Part shown: one piece after another, positions 42,060-49,295 of the stretch | How positions within the stretch are numbered: the stretch's first letter is position 1 | How the letters are laid out: every line of letters begins with the position of its first letter | Assembly (NCBI GenBank): GCA_017889635.1 | Contig: JAGGAC010000015.1 | Location: 1-53,879 of the forward strand | Reading direction: 5' to 3' | Length of the DNA stretch: 53,879 bases | Source of the DNA: Bacillota bacterium | GTDB taxonomy: Bacteria > Bacillota > Negativicutes > Sporomusales > CTSoil-080 | The notes under the pieces: model-generated | The model's input: only the letters and a program-made list of their open reading frames with translations | Told to the model about the DNA's origin: nothing | Database searches by the model: none | Translations under genes and position numbers: made by a program

Positions 42060-42518
42060 ATGTCTAAAGTAAAAGTTTTATTCGCATTTTCTGATGGTTT
42101 GGAAATAGATCGTCTTGTCGATTGGGGCGAGGGCGGCGGTGACTTACCGTGTCATACCGGGATATTTCTAAATGGGTATATTTATGAAGCCCTAAAACAA
42201 GGCTTTGTAAAATCATCCGAAAATTCCTATGATGGTCGCCGGATTAAAATTTTAGAAGTAGATGTTCCTAACATAGAAGAAGCAGAAGCCGAGGCTGAAA
42301 AATTATTAGGCACGCCCTATGGTTGGAAAGCGTGCCTTGATGGTGGCTTGCATGATGTTCTAGGGGTAACTGTTCCTGGCGATGGAGAAAAAACGGTGGA
42401 TTGTTCGGAGTCTGTAACTCGGATTTTACAGGCTGGAGGACTGGATATATTTCGAGATTTTTCGGCGGATAATGTGACTCCTGCTGACTTGTTGAAGAAG
42501 TTGCAGAAACTGATATAA
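42060..42518 (+). CDS. NlpC/P60-like (permuted) peptidase
   Basis: About 152 residues: DLPCHTGIFLNGYIYEALKQGF carries a His and KTVDCSESVTRILQAGGL carries a Cys, the order of the permuted NlpC/P60 (YiiX/YaeF-type) fold. LLGTPYGWKACL supports it. A phage wall hydrolase is plausible. ATG 42060 follows GAGGGAGGG; ATG 42054 overlaps the previous stop. Confidence 0.65.
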   Translation: MSKVKVLFAFSDGLEIDRLVDWGEGGGDLPCHTGIFLNGYIYEALKQGFVKSSENSYDGRRIKILEVDVPNIEEAEAEAEKLLGTPYGWKACLDGGLHDVLGVTVPGDGEKTVDCSESVTRILQAGGLDIFRDFSADNVTPADLLKKLQKLI

Positions 42519-42582
42519 TGATTCAAGCTTCATGGCATGGCACCTTTTGAGTATCATGCCTACTTATTATCAACTTCATCAT

Positions 42583-42615
42583 AAAAAATGCCTGGGAATC
42601 AGCATGTTCCCAGGC
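42583..42615 (-). terminator. Terminator of the minus-strand secreted protein gene
   Basis: GCCTGGGAA (42590-42598) and TTCCCAGGC (42607-42615) pair perfectly; the A-run at 42583-42588 gives T on the minus strand. The plus-strand operon also ends near here. Confidence 0.75.
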
Positions 42616-42687
42616 AAATCGTGTTATTTTTTCTTTTGTCTACTTGATGGGGAGCAGTTCAGTAGGTGGAGGGGCTTCCTTGTATTC

Positions 42688-43314
42688 TTATAATGAGGAG
42701 GTATCAATTGTCAATTCTTTCAAGGCCTTTTCAATTGCTTCATTATACGCTTTGTCAAACGATGGCACTCCAGCATAGACTGCAGTGCTCTTTCCGTCTT
42801 TAATAATTTGCTTGCTAAGTATATATTCGCCTGTTGCTATATCTAGCAAGCGTACATCGCAAGTAACAGTTGTTTTGAAAGACACGGAAAGAAGTCCTGA
42901 ACTTACTTGCGGTATGCCATTAGAAATATTAATAAAAAGTGCATAGTCGGCCTTGATTTGTTTTCCAATTTGTTGAATATCTTTTCTATTTAGAGGTTGC
43001 GAGTAGTATTGGTTAAAAACCATCCTATTATCTTCTCTGTATGTACGTACGGCTAACTCTGTCGTGTCAAACGGAATAATTTCAAACTTATATTCTGGGA
43101 AAATAGCACGTACTTTCTCTGGCAACATGGCCCGAATTTTTTCGTTGTTTACATATGTTATTGGAGCTTCTAGAAAAACACCAACTACCTTTGCTTTCGG
43201 TAGATTTGGCTGGTTTTCATTAAAGCCATTAAAACCATTAAAACTGATACTTTCAGCAAATCCTACTGACGAAAAAGTCAATAACAATAGTACGATTAAA
43301 CATATTTTTCGCAT
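42688..43314 (-). CDS. Secreted protein with signal peptide, unknown
   Basis: A 208-residue protein: signal peptide MRKICLIVLLLLTFSSVGFAES, then short FNGFNGFN repeats, then a mixed alpha/beta domain (KVVGVFLEAPITYVNNEKIRAMLPEKVRAIFPEYKFEIIPF; ALFINISNGIPQ; TCDVRLLDIATGEYILSK). Strand order and the final helix look like periplasmic lipoprotein-type domains seen in Negativicutes. AGGGAG is 8 bases upstream of the ATG on the minus strand. It runs against all neighbours, so probably a lysogeny-expressed cargo gene. Function unknown. Confidence 0.7.
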   Translation of the reverse strand: MRKICLIVLLLLTFSSVGFAESISFNGFNGFNENQPNLPKAKVVGVFLEAPITYVNNEKIRAMLPEKVRAIFPEYKFEIIPFDTTELAVRTYREDNRMVFNQYYSQPLNRKDIQQIGKQIKADYALFINISNGIPQVSSGLLSVSFKTTVTCDVRLLDIATGEYILSKQIIKDGKSTAVYAGVPSFDKAYNEAIEKALKELTIDTSSL

Positions 43315-43623
43315 CGCTTCAACTCCCTAATATATTCTACTTAATGAACTACTACAAATTACACAATTTTCCTCTATTGCACGACAAAATTGTTAAAAAT
43401 TATTGAATAATTGTAATAAAAATTGGCATTTTGTTAGGTGTAAGTTAGATTGCTAGCAATGGCCTCTAATGCGAAATATTCGCTAGTCGCATGATAAAAG
43501 CTAATATTATAAAAAAATGCACAACATATGCACTGAGAAAGGTATTATAAATAATAGTTTGTTACTCAACATTTTGGATTATTTCGAGGAGTTATTTTTC
43601 CAGAACGTTTGTACCCTTTTTAC

Positions 43624-43673
43624 TTGATTTGTTACCCGCCTAGAATTATAATAATCATACGAACAAATGTTCC
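43624..43673 (+). promoter_or_regulatory. SOS promoter with LexA box
   Basis: TTGATT (43624-43629), 17 bp, TATAAT (43647-43652), followed by CGAACAAATGTTCC (43660-43673), a perfect match to the Bacillus LexA/DinR box CGAACRNRYGTTYC. The box overlaps the transcription start, so LexA would block it. The rest of 43315-43623 holds no convincing gene. Confidence 0.88.
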
Positions 43674-43692
43674 TTTAAAAGGTGGGTACAAA

Positions 43693-44790
43693 TTGAGTCG
43701 TACAATTTTACATGTAGATATGAACAATTGCTATGCCAGTATCGAATGCCTGTACAGACCTGAGATTCGTAATTCACCGGTAGCGTTAGGCAGTGATCCT
43801 GAAGCCCGGCACGGAATTGTTTTGGCTCAAAATTACATTGCAAAGGGGATGGGTGTTAAAACCGGAGCGGTTCTTTGGCAAGCAAAACAAAAATGTCCGG
43901 GGCTTGTAATTGTGCCGCCGGACTTTAAGAAATATCTGATATTTTCACGTATGGCGCGGGAAATCTATTCTGATTATACAAACCAGATTGAGGCATTTGG
44001 TATTGATGAAAATTGGTTGGATGTGACCGGTGCTGAACACATATTTGGTGACGGTGAAAAGATTGCCGATACTATTCGCCAACGAGTGAAAAGTGAGCTA
44101 GGTGTTACTGTGTCCGTGGGCGTGTCATGAAATAAGATTTTTGCTAAACTCGGTAGCGACATGAAAAAGCCAGATGCGATAACGGTAATTTCCGAAGATA
44201 ACTTTAAACAAAAGGTATGGCCGCTGTCGGTTGGTGACTTATTATACGTTGGTCGGGCTACTAAGCAAAAATTTGAAAACAGGGCTATTTTTACAATTGG
44301 CGATTTAGCAAAACGGAATGTAAGAGATTTAAAATTATTGCTTGGTGTATGGGGAGAGACACTGTGGCAGTTTGCCAATGGCCTAGAATCGGCACCTGTC
44401 CGGCAAGTGGGCGAAGAAAACATAGTTAAGTCAGTGGGAAATAGCACGACAACGGTCAGGGACTTGCTGAACAATGAGGATGTGAAATTGATTATTTATG
44501 TGCTGGCTGAAAGCGTTGCGGCGCGGCTACGGCAGCATGGGCTAAAATGCACAACGGTTGCTATTAGTGTGCGTGGGGCTGATCTAGTAACGGCAGAAGG
44601 TAATATTCAACTTGATTTATTTAATTGTGATCAAGCGGATAAAGAATCGCTGGAACGGACTATTGATATGCTTCGCATTCGGTTTGGCTCATACTGTATA
44701 TAGCGGTGTGCGATGATGCTTGACAGTAATTTGACCGGATTCAACCCAAAAGAAGACCATGTTATTCATCCTGTATCCTTCTTTAAGTGA
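43693..44790 (+). pseudogene. Broken Y-family (translesion) DNA polymerase
   Basis: The N-terminal TILHVDMNNCYASIECLYRPEI (catalytic DxxNCYAS) and FGIDENWLDVTG are the palm of UvrX/DinB-type polymerases. The frame is interrupted by TGA at 44128-44130, where the family has Trp (VSVGVSWNKIFAKLGSD), and by TAG at 44701-44703, where it has Gln. Both are single G:C to A:T changes. Near residue 300 the little-finger domain looks shortened (AISVRGADLV joins two segments usually about 45 residues apart), so the total of 365 codons is short. TTG 43693 follows AGGTGGG. Surely once functional, SOS-induced; now apparently inactive. Confidence 0.87.
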
Positions 44791-44794
44791 TAGT

Positions 44795-45025
44795 ATGGGA
44801 AAAGTATTTGTAGAAGTTACAGCAAAACATGATAAAGAGGGAATGGTACGGCCATTATCTATAACTTGGGAAGATGGCCGGGAGTTTAAAATTGACAGGG
44901 TTATTGATGTGTGCAAAGCTGCTTCTTTAAAGGCTGGTGGCTTGGGGATACGATACACTTGCAAGATAATGGGTAAGCAGATTTATTTGTTTGATGATGA
45001 TGGTCGCTGGTTTATTGAATCCTGA
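44795..45025 (+). CDS. Conserved small protein paired with Y-family polymerase, unknown
   Basis: A 76-residue protein, GKVFVEVTAKHDKEGMVRPLSITWEDGREFKIDRVIDVCKAASLKAGGLGIRYTCKIMGKQIYLFDDDGRWFIE. A beta-rich SH3-like fold is likely. It directly follows the polymerase (4 bases) and I recall the same pair in other Firmicutes. Role unknown, perhaps a polymerase accessory. A damaged copy of its 3' end lies at 46272-46310. Confidence 0.7.
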   Translation: MGKVFVEVTAKHDKEGMVRPLSITWEDGREFKIDRVIDVCKAASLKAGGLGIRYTCKIMGKQIYLFDDDGRWFIES

Positions 45026-45261
45026 CGTTCCCCTTCACTATTACTATAATTCTTGCAAATAAAAGTGTTTTTGCAGTCTTTAGCAAAGTTAATCTGGTTA
45101 GTCAAAGCTTCTATAACATCACTTAGTTGTTCAGAGGATAAAGTTGTTAAATTTATGGCTTTGTCATTACCACTTATGATGTTATTAATTTGATAGCTAA
45201 AATACCCCAAATTTAGTAACTGTTTTTTTAACTCTTCAATATGTGATATAGCATGTTGCAA
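44983..45261 (-). CDS. Small helical protein, unknown
   Basis: A 92-93-residue minus-strand protein starting LQHAISHIEELKKQLLNLGYFSYQINNIISGNDKAINLTTLSSEQLSDVIEALTNQINFAKDCKNTF. Helical. TTG 45261 follows GGGAGT; an ATG at 45276 is alternative. It overlaps the convergent gene by 43 bases. No family recognised, and the gene call depends on protein-like composition. Confidence 0.5.
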   Translation of the reverse strand: MQHAISHIEELKKQLLNLGYFSYQINNIISGNDKAINLTTLSSEQLSDVIEALTNQINFAKDCKNTFICKNYSNSEGERQDSINQRPSSSNK

Positions 45262-45354
45262 GAAAATTACTCCCATCAGAAACTTATTATTAAATATAGT
45301 TATTCCCTAATTTACAATAAATACCTTTTGGTGATTCAAAAAAAATACATCCTA

Positions 45355-45391
45355 ATAAAAGAAGCTCAGTCTATAGGCTGGGCCTCTTTAT
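45355..45391 (+). terminator. Terminator-like hairpin
   Basis: GAAGCTCAG pairs with CTGGGCCTC (one mismatch, one G-T) around a seven-base loop, followed by TTTATT. Confidence 0.5.
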
Positions 45392-45487
45392 TAGGTGGGG
45401 TGAATTGGCTGCAAATATATATAACTTTATTTCTCATGCATGAGACAATATATTTCGTGTAATATTTTATATATTTTCCTGTAAATG

Positions 45488-45516
45488 TTCTATTTGTTAA
45501 TTTATGGATGTATAAT
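45488..45516 (+). promoter_or_regulatory. Promoter of the outer-membrane protein gene
   Basis: A perfect TATAAT (45511-45516) lies 33 bases before the ATG; the best -35 at 17 bp (45488-45493) is poor. GAGGAGG follows before the start. Confidence 0.45.
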
Positions 45517-45548
45517 ACTTGAGGGAGTATTATCGAGGAGGTTCATGA

Positions 45549-46220
45549 ATGAAAAAATCAATTCTTATTACTACAGTTGCCTTGGCTTTTTCCTTAGCAA
45601 GCGTATGTAGTGCAAGCCCTTTGACGGATTTTTCTACTGGTAAAGCGTCTATCGACTTGAACGTGCGTTCTTGTGGCGATGTGGATGTTAGTGCTGAAAG
45701 CTATAGTTATACCCTTGACGGTAAAAATGACAACTTTGAAGGCGCCCTTACATATGGCCTTGGAAACAATTTTGCAGTTCAATATCGTAATACCACAGGC
45801 GACTCAAAGACCATAGGCTATTATAGTCTAAAAACAACTTCCAAAGCGCAGGAATTTAATGTACTTTATAAGGTAAACAACAATCTTGAGGCCTTTGTAG
45901 GTTGGACACAAGCAAAAGCTGGTATATCATCTTATTCAATGAAACTAAATGGCAACGATGTAAATGGTTACCAGATCGGGGTAACAGGCTTTGCCACTTT
46001 ATCCCCTAAAGTAAATGGTTATGCATCGATAGCGGCTGGCAATCATATCACCAACTATGGGGTTGGCGTGGGTTACGAATTATCGAAAAACTGTGAGTTT
46101 AATATTGGTTATAAAGACACAAAATATAAGGATTTGTCTATAGTATATGCTGGAGATTCCTACTCTGGATACGATTATGAGTTAAAAGGCATGACCTACG
46201 GCGTAACTTTAAAATTTTAA
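45549..46220 (+). CDS. Outer-membrane beta-barrel protein (porin-like)
   Basis: A 223-residue protein: signal peptide MKKSILITTVALAFSLASVCSAS, then about 8 amphipathic strands with alternating residues (FEGALTYGLGNNFAVQYRN, LEAFVGWTQAKAG, CEFNIGYKDTKYKDLS), ending MTYGVTLKF, the C-terminal Phe used by the BAM machine. No SLH domain is seen, so it is the small-barrel type. GAGGAGG is 8 bases upstream. It implies a diderm host. Inside a prophage it may be a conversion gene that alters the cell surface or excludes other phages; this is inference. Confidence 0.85.
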   Translation: MKKSILITTVALAFSLASVCSASPLTDFSTGKASIDLNVRSCGDVDVSAESYSYTLDGKNDNFEGALTYGLGNNFAVQYRNTTGDSKTIGYYSLKTTSKAQEFNVLYKVNNNLEAFVGWTQAKAGISSYSMKLNGNDVNGYQIGVTGFATLSPKVNGYASIAAGNHITNYGVGVGYELSKNCEFNIGYKDTKYKDLSIVYAGDSYSGYDYELKGMTYGVTLKF

Positions 46221-46250
46221 TACTTTTTATTTACATACTCTCACAAAATT

Positions 46251-46273
46251 CGTCCTTTATAGGACGTTTTTTT
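46251..46273 (+). terminator. Terminator of the outer-membrane protein gene
   Basis: CGTCCT (46251-46256), TTAT loop, AGGACG (46261-46266), seven T. Confidence 0.85.
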
Positions 46274-46310
46274 GTTTGATGATGAAGGTAAGCGGTTTAT
46301 TGAGAAGTGA
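46272..46310 (+). pseudogene. 3' remnant of a second copy of the 44795 gene
   Basis: The frame TTG TTT GAT GAT GAA GGT ... TGA encodes LFDDEGKRFIEK, which matches LFDDDGRWFIES at the end of the gene at 44795. It abuts the terminator of the outer-membrane gene. The rest of the copy is absent, so a duplication and loss, or an insertion between copies, took place. Confidence 0.6.
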
Positions 46311-46414
46311 ATAAAAGGATATTGGAGTATCGCCGTTGATAGGTTGACAGCGTAAAAAAGCCCTGGCATGTGCTTGGACTTTGCGGTTTATTAGTATAAT
46401 ATGATGGTGAATGT

Positions 46415-46501
46415 TTGAAAAAGGGTAAGAAAGTCGATGAATTAAAATTAGCAATTGAGAAGGATTATGTAAGAAAATTTTGGATGGCGGCAAAGGGGTA
46501 A
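46415..46501 (+). CDS. Possible 28-residue basic peptide
   Basis: TTG start after GGTGA, sequence MKKGKKVDELKLAIEKDYVRKFWMAAKG. A TATAAT at 46395-46400 lies upstream, with TTGGAC 15 bases before it (short spacing). May be the leader of the following gene. Confidence 0.35.
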   Translation: MKKGKKVDELKLAIEKDYVRKFWMAAKG

Positions 46502-46507
46502 AGTTAG

Positions 46508-46831
46508 GTGACAAAAGAGATAGCACATAATAAATTAGTACGAGATAAGATTATTGATATTATTGAAGATGCAGGGAAAACAGCAATTTGGCATATTGCT
46601 GAAGACCTGGAGTATGAAACGAAGTTGTATGAAAAAGTAATAGAGGAAGTTGCCGAGTTCAAAAATAATCCTAGTGAAGAAGAAGCTGCAGACATATTAG
46701 AAGTAATTTATAGCTTAATTTCTTACTATGGGTTAAACCTGGATGTTATTGAAGCAACTCGAAAGAAAAAGGCAGAAGGTAGAGGTAGTTTTAAATGTAA
46801 GATTGTACTTGAAAGCGTGATTCAGTCATAA
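46508..46831 (+). CDS. MazG/HisE-like NTP pyrophosphohydrolase
   Basis: A 107-residue all-helical protein: NKLVRDKIIDIIEDAGKTAIWHIAEDLEYETKLYEKVIEEVAEFKNN and EEEAADILEVIYSLISYYGL carry the EExxE/ExxD metal sites of the MazG-like phosphoribosyl-ATP pyrophosphohydrolase superfamily. GTG 46508. It would remove or hydrolyse nucleotides or alarmone-like compounds; substrate unknown. Confidence 0.85.
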   Translation: MTKEIAHNKLVRDKIIDIIEDAGKTAIWHIAEDLEYETKLYEKVIEEVAEFKNNPSEEEAADILEVIYSLISYYGLNLDVIEATRKKKAEGRGSFKCKIVLESVIQS

Positions 46832-46934
46832 TACTATGTTTGGTGTGCTATCGCCTCGGAGTGAGTGTTTATACAGATATTTTTAGATCTTTATACAGAA
46901 ATAACTATGTATAAATTGCATAAACGGCCAAATG

Positions 46935-46973
46935 AAATCCAGGAACCGGGGAAGTCCCGTCGTTCCTGGATTT
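46935..46973. other. Long perfect hairpin without T-run
   Basis: AAATCCAGGAAC (46935-46946) and GTTCCTGGATTT (46962-46973) pair perfectly; an inner CGGG/CCCG adds four pairs. No T-run follows. With the hairpin at 47042 it fills the 46832-47267 gap, in which no intact gene is seen. Confidence 0.6.
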
Positions 46974-47031
46974 AAATGTTAACAGAATGGTTCAATATCG
47001 GACGTTGGTTAAAAATAGAATTTTACAGTGA

Positions 47032-47301
47032 GCCACAGAAAAATGGGCGCAGTGCGGGGGTGAAATCCCAGTTCCTGCGCTCATTGTTTTTAGATCGGCC
47101 GTAGTCTCTGATTACGTTGGCGTCTATAGCGATGAGGCAAAGTTTATTTATGCCCACAACACACGTAGTGGGGATTATTCTGTTGGCGGCGATTCTTGGG
47201 AAACTATTTGGAGTGATATGATTATGATCCTTACATGGATTGATCAGCAGCATGCCAGGGCGACATCATGTGTCGCTCTGGCTATATTATTATTTTGGTA
47301 G
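47032..47301 (+). pseudogene. Startless reading frame, possible gene remnant
   Basis: A 90-codon frame without ATG, GTG or TTG in its first half encodes VVSDYVGVYSDEAKFIYAHNTRSGDYSVGGDSWETIWSDMIMIL. Composition is protein-like. It is interrupted in the front by a terminator hairpin and overlaps the next gene. Possibly the end of a lost gene. Confidence 0.3.
47042..47091 (+). terminator. Terminator-like hairpin
   Basis: AATGGGCGCAG (47042-47052) and CTGCGCTCATT (47075-47085) pair with one G-T; GTTTTT follows. Confidence 0.6.
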
Positions 47302-47891
47302 GGCTATTGGTATGGAATAAACTCCATGCGCCAGTGCCGGTAATCATTGAAATTCAAGCGCATGCAACCACTTCTGCCGGTGTGGAACAAGCGGCCACTG
47401 TAGCCCAAGTCCCAATTTCCTCGACACAGGCTGTTACGATTGCAAATGCAATCAAGGATGATGTAGTAAAATCGCCGGTTTCTGTGGCGCAGACGTCAGG
47501 GGAGAGGCTAGAGACTACAGTAAAAACAGAACTACAAAAATCTGGCGGGCAGTTTGCTATTGTAACCGATGCCAAACAGCCTGCTACTACTCCTGCATTA
47601 CCGAAGATAAGTAGCAAAATAACATCTGCGGCGGAGAGTCATGAAACCATTTTGCCCAATACGCCAGTTACGCTAAATCAATATAATATTAAGGCGTATC
47701 CGGATCGGTTAATTCAAATCGACGGCAGTTACCAGGAAGTGATGGCAGCTTATAGCTGGAAAGTCAATGTGCCAAAGATACCGATTATTTCTCCACATGG
47801 GGATGTTGGGTATTTGGGAGTATACGGGCATGCGAACTTAGACAATCCAGCTATGTCGCGGGTGGGCGTTATGCTCACTATACCGAGATGA
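47268..47891 (+). CDS. Membrane-anchored extracytoplasmic protein, unknown
   Basis: A 207-residue protein with an N-terminal membrane helix (YIIILVGLLVWNKLHAPVPVIIEI), an Ala/Thr/Val-rich low-complexity middle (about 30-130) and a small C-terminal domain (NIKAYPDRLIQIDGSYQEVMAAYSWKVNVPK...). CAGGG precedes the ATG weakly. Located on the outer side of the inner membrane by prediction. Could be a superinfection or lysis (spanin-like) factor; unproven. Confidence 0.55.
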   Translation: MCRSGYIIILVGLLVWNKLHAPVPVIIEIQAHATTSAGVEQAATVAQVPISSTQAVTIANAIKDDVVKSPVSVAQTSGERLETTVKTELQKSGGQFAIVTDAKQPATTPALPKISSKITSAAESHETILPNTPVTLNQYNIKAYPDRLIQIDGSYQEVMAAYSWKVNVPKIPIISPHGDVGYLGVYGHANLDNPAMSRVGVMLTIPR

Positions 47892-47894
47892 AAT

Positions 47895-47944
47895 AAAACC
47901 ATGATCCTGCAGGACGTTTTATTCTGCGAGATCATGGTTTTTTT
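47895..47944. terminator. Bidirectional terminator between convergent genes
   Basis: AAAACCATGATC (47895-47906) and GATCATGGTTTT (47930-47941) are perfect complements, with T-runs on both strands. It separates the 47268 gene from the convergent nuclease gene. Confidence 0.88.
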
Positions 47945-47955
47945 CAGGCGGGTTA

Positions 47956-48891
47956 TTATTTTGTGAAGTATTCTGAAACTAAATCGAAATTCAAGTAACG
48001 GTTATAAAAAGTATCAATCCAAACGTTTAGATAGGCAGTTGGACAGTTTCTTTTAATAACATCTACAAAATCTTCTAAACATAGTCTTACAATTTTATTA
48101 TGGAAATTGGTTTGTAGTTTTGCTTTATAATTAGTGAATTCATCGGATGCATGTGGCTCATCTTTGGGAGCCAGAATTATGCTAGTTGAGGCATCAGAAA
48201 CTGTATGTATTCGGTATGTTTCGGTCAATAAAAAATTGCGCGTAAGCTGACAGCAACCTTTTTCCTCAATCTCAGCCATAGCTGTAGGTGTGAACAAGGT
48301 AACAAGATCAGGATGTATGCGGGTGTTTTTTCCGGTATTAAGACCAAGTACGTCCGTATATTTTGTTTCGATACCAATTATCCCGGTTTTCATGGTAAGA
48401 GTTTGATACTCAATGAAAGCATCAAAAGCTGATTTATCATTAATTAAGTCCTTGTAATTTGGCGGAATAAATTCGATTTCTATCCGTATGATTTTTGCGA
48501 TATTTAAATGAGGCAACAATTGCTGAAAGGTTTGTGTGACAAAGTCATTGTGATTCTTTAAGGCTGCCATTAGCGGATAGAATAAGTTGAAGCACATAGG
48601 TTGGCTAGATAACATATTGTTAAATAACCGATAACTATCAATCGTTTCATATTCTTTTTTGTGATTAACGCGATTTATGGCGTATTCAAAGATATCTCTG
48701 GATAAAAAATTTTTCCCAGTAACTTCACCGTTCTTTAGCATATTGCCTCTGAGCGGGCCGTGTATACTCGGTCCATTGCCGCAATCTTCCATTAGGAATA
48801 TGGTTCTATAGAATGATTGGAGTAGTCTTGCCTTTCTTTGAAATGGACTATCTTTTACAGATTGATTGCCAAATGATTTTGTTATATTCAT
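47956..48891 (-). CDS. PD-(D/E)XK restriction-like nuclease (PGN_0703 family)
   Basis: About 311 residues from ATG 48891 (GGAGGAG upstream on the minus strand). LLSSQPMCFNLFYPLMAAL, IEIEFIPPNYKDLINDKSAFDAFIEY and MKTGIIGIETKYTD (the ExK) match the PGN_0703 putative restriction endonuclease family. Active-site residues are Asp in FDAFI and Glu/Lys in IETKYT. No methyltransferase is adjacent; the ParB-MTase is 33 kb away. A perfect palindrome CTTCGATTCGAAG (48914-48926) lies just upstream and may be an operator. A phage-exclusion role is plausible. Confidence 0.75.
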   Translation of the reverse strand: MNITKSFGNQSVKDSPFQRKARLLQSFYRTIFLMEDCGNGPSIHGPLRGNMLKNGEVTGKNFLSRDIFEYAINRVNHKKEYETIDSYRLFNNMLSSQPMCFNLFYPLMAALKNHNDFVTQTFQQLLPHLNIAKIIRIEIEFIPPNYKDLINDKSAFDAFIEYQTLTMKTGIIGIETKYTDVLGLNTGKNTRIHPDLVTLFTPTAMAEIEEKGCCQLTRNFLLTETYRIHTVSDASTSIILAPKDEPHASDEFTNYKAKLQTNFHNKIVRLCLEDFVDVIKRNCPTAYLNVWIDTFYNRYLNFDLVSEYFTK

Positions 48892-49010
48892 GTGGACTCC
48901 TCCATGTAATGAACTTCGATTCGAAGAGTTTGGCCAGTTAGTATAAAAAAAGTGTAACATTACCAGAACTGAACCACAAGAAATAATTAATAGAAAGGAT
49001 GGTTTTGAGT

Positions 49011-49157
49011 ATGCCGGAACCTTTGGTATATCCAGTGGTGTCAAATGCCTATGAGATAGCCAATAGTATTGTTAAGAATATGCTGCAAAAAGGCTTAATT
49101 AGCAAACGAGAATATGAAAAAATCGCTGCGAAAAATAAACAAACATTTATCGCGTAA
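49011..49157 (+). CDS. SHOCT-like small protein of the recombinase module
   Basis: A 48-residue protein: MPEPLVYPVVSNAYEIANSI and NMLQKGLISKREYEKIAAKNKQTF; the C-terminal half resembles a SHOCT domain (helix-loop-helix, GLISKREYE). AAGGATG is about 10 bases upstream. Small genes of this type precede serine recombinase clusters in Firmicutes elements; maybe a directionality factor. Function unproven. Confidence 0.65.
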   Translation: MPEPLVYPVVSNAYEIANSIVKNMLQKGLISKREYEKIAAKNKQTFIA

Positions 49158-49203
49158 CTCGCGGTAGATTAACTTGCTATTACAGCGTATAAGAGCTAAC
49201 ATA

Positions 49204-49241
49204 ACCTACCGTCTAAACTACGGAAGGTAGGTATATTTTTT
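49204..49241 (+). terminator. Terminator between SHOCT-like gene and recombinases
   Basis: ACCTACC (49204-49210) and GGTAGGT (49226-49232) pair, followed by TATTTTTT. It could make recombinase expression separate from, or dependent on readthrough of, the small gene. Confidence 0.65.
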
Positions 49242-49295
49242 GTCCTAAAGATATTTCCGCTTTCCTCGAAGTTGCGGATTGGAAAGGAGCAGAGT

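Noticed and set aside
43517-43627. 36-codon ORF upstream of the SOS promoter
   Set aside because: No ribosome site, overlaps the promoter, low-complexity hydrophobic composition.
44128-44130. TGA as selenocysteine or as Trp by code 4
   Set aside because: The family has Trp here, no SECIS-like hairpin is evident just downstream, and TGA ends many other genes in the window, so a nonsense mutation is simpler.
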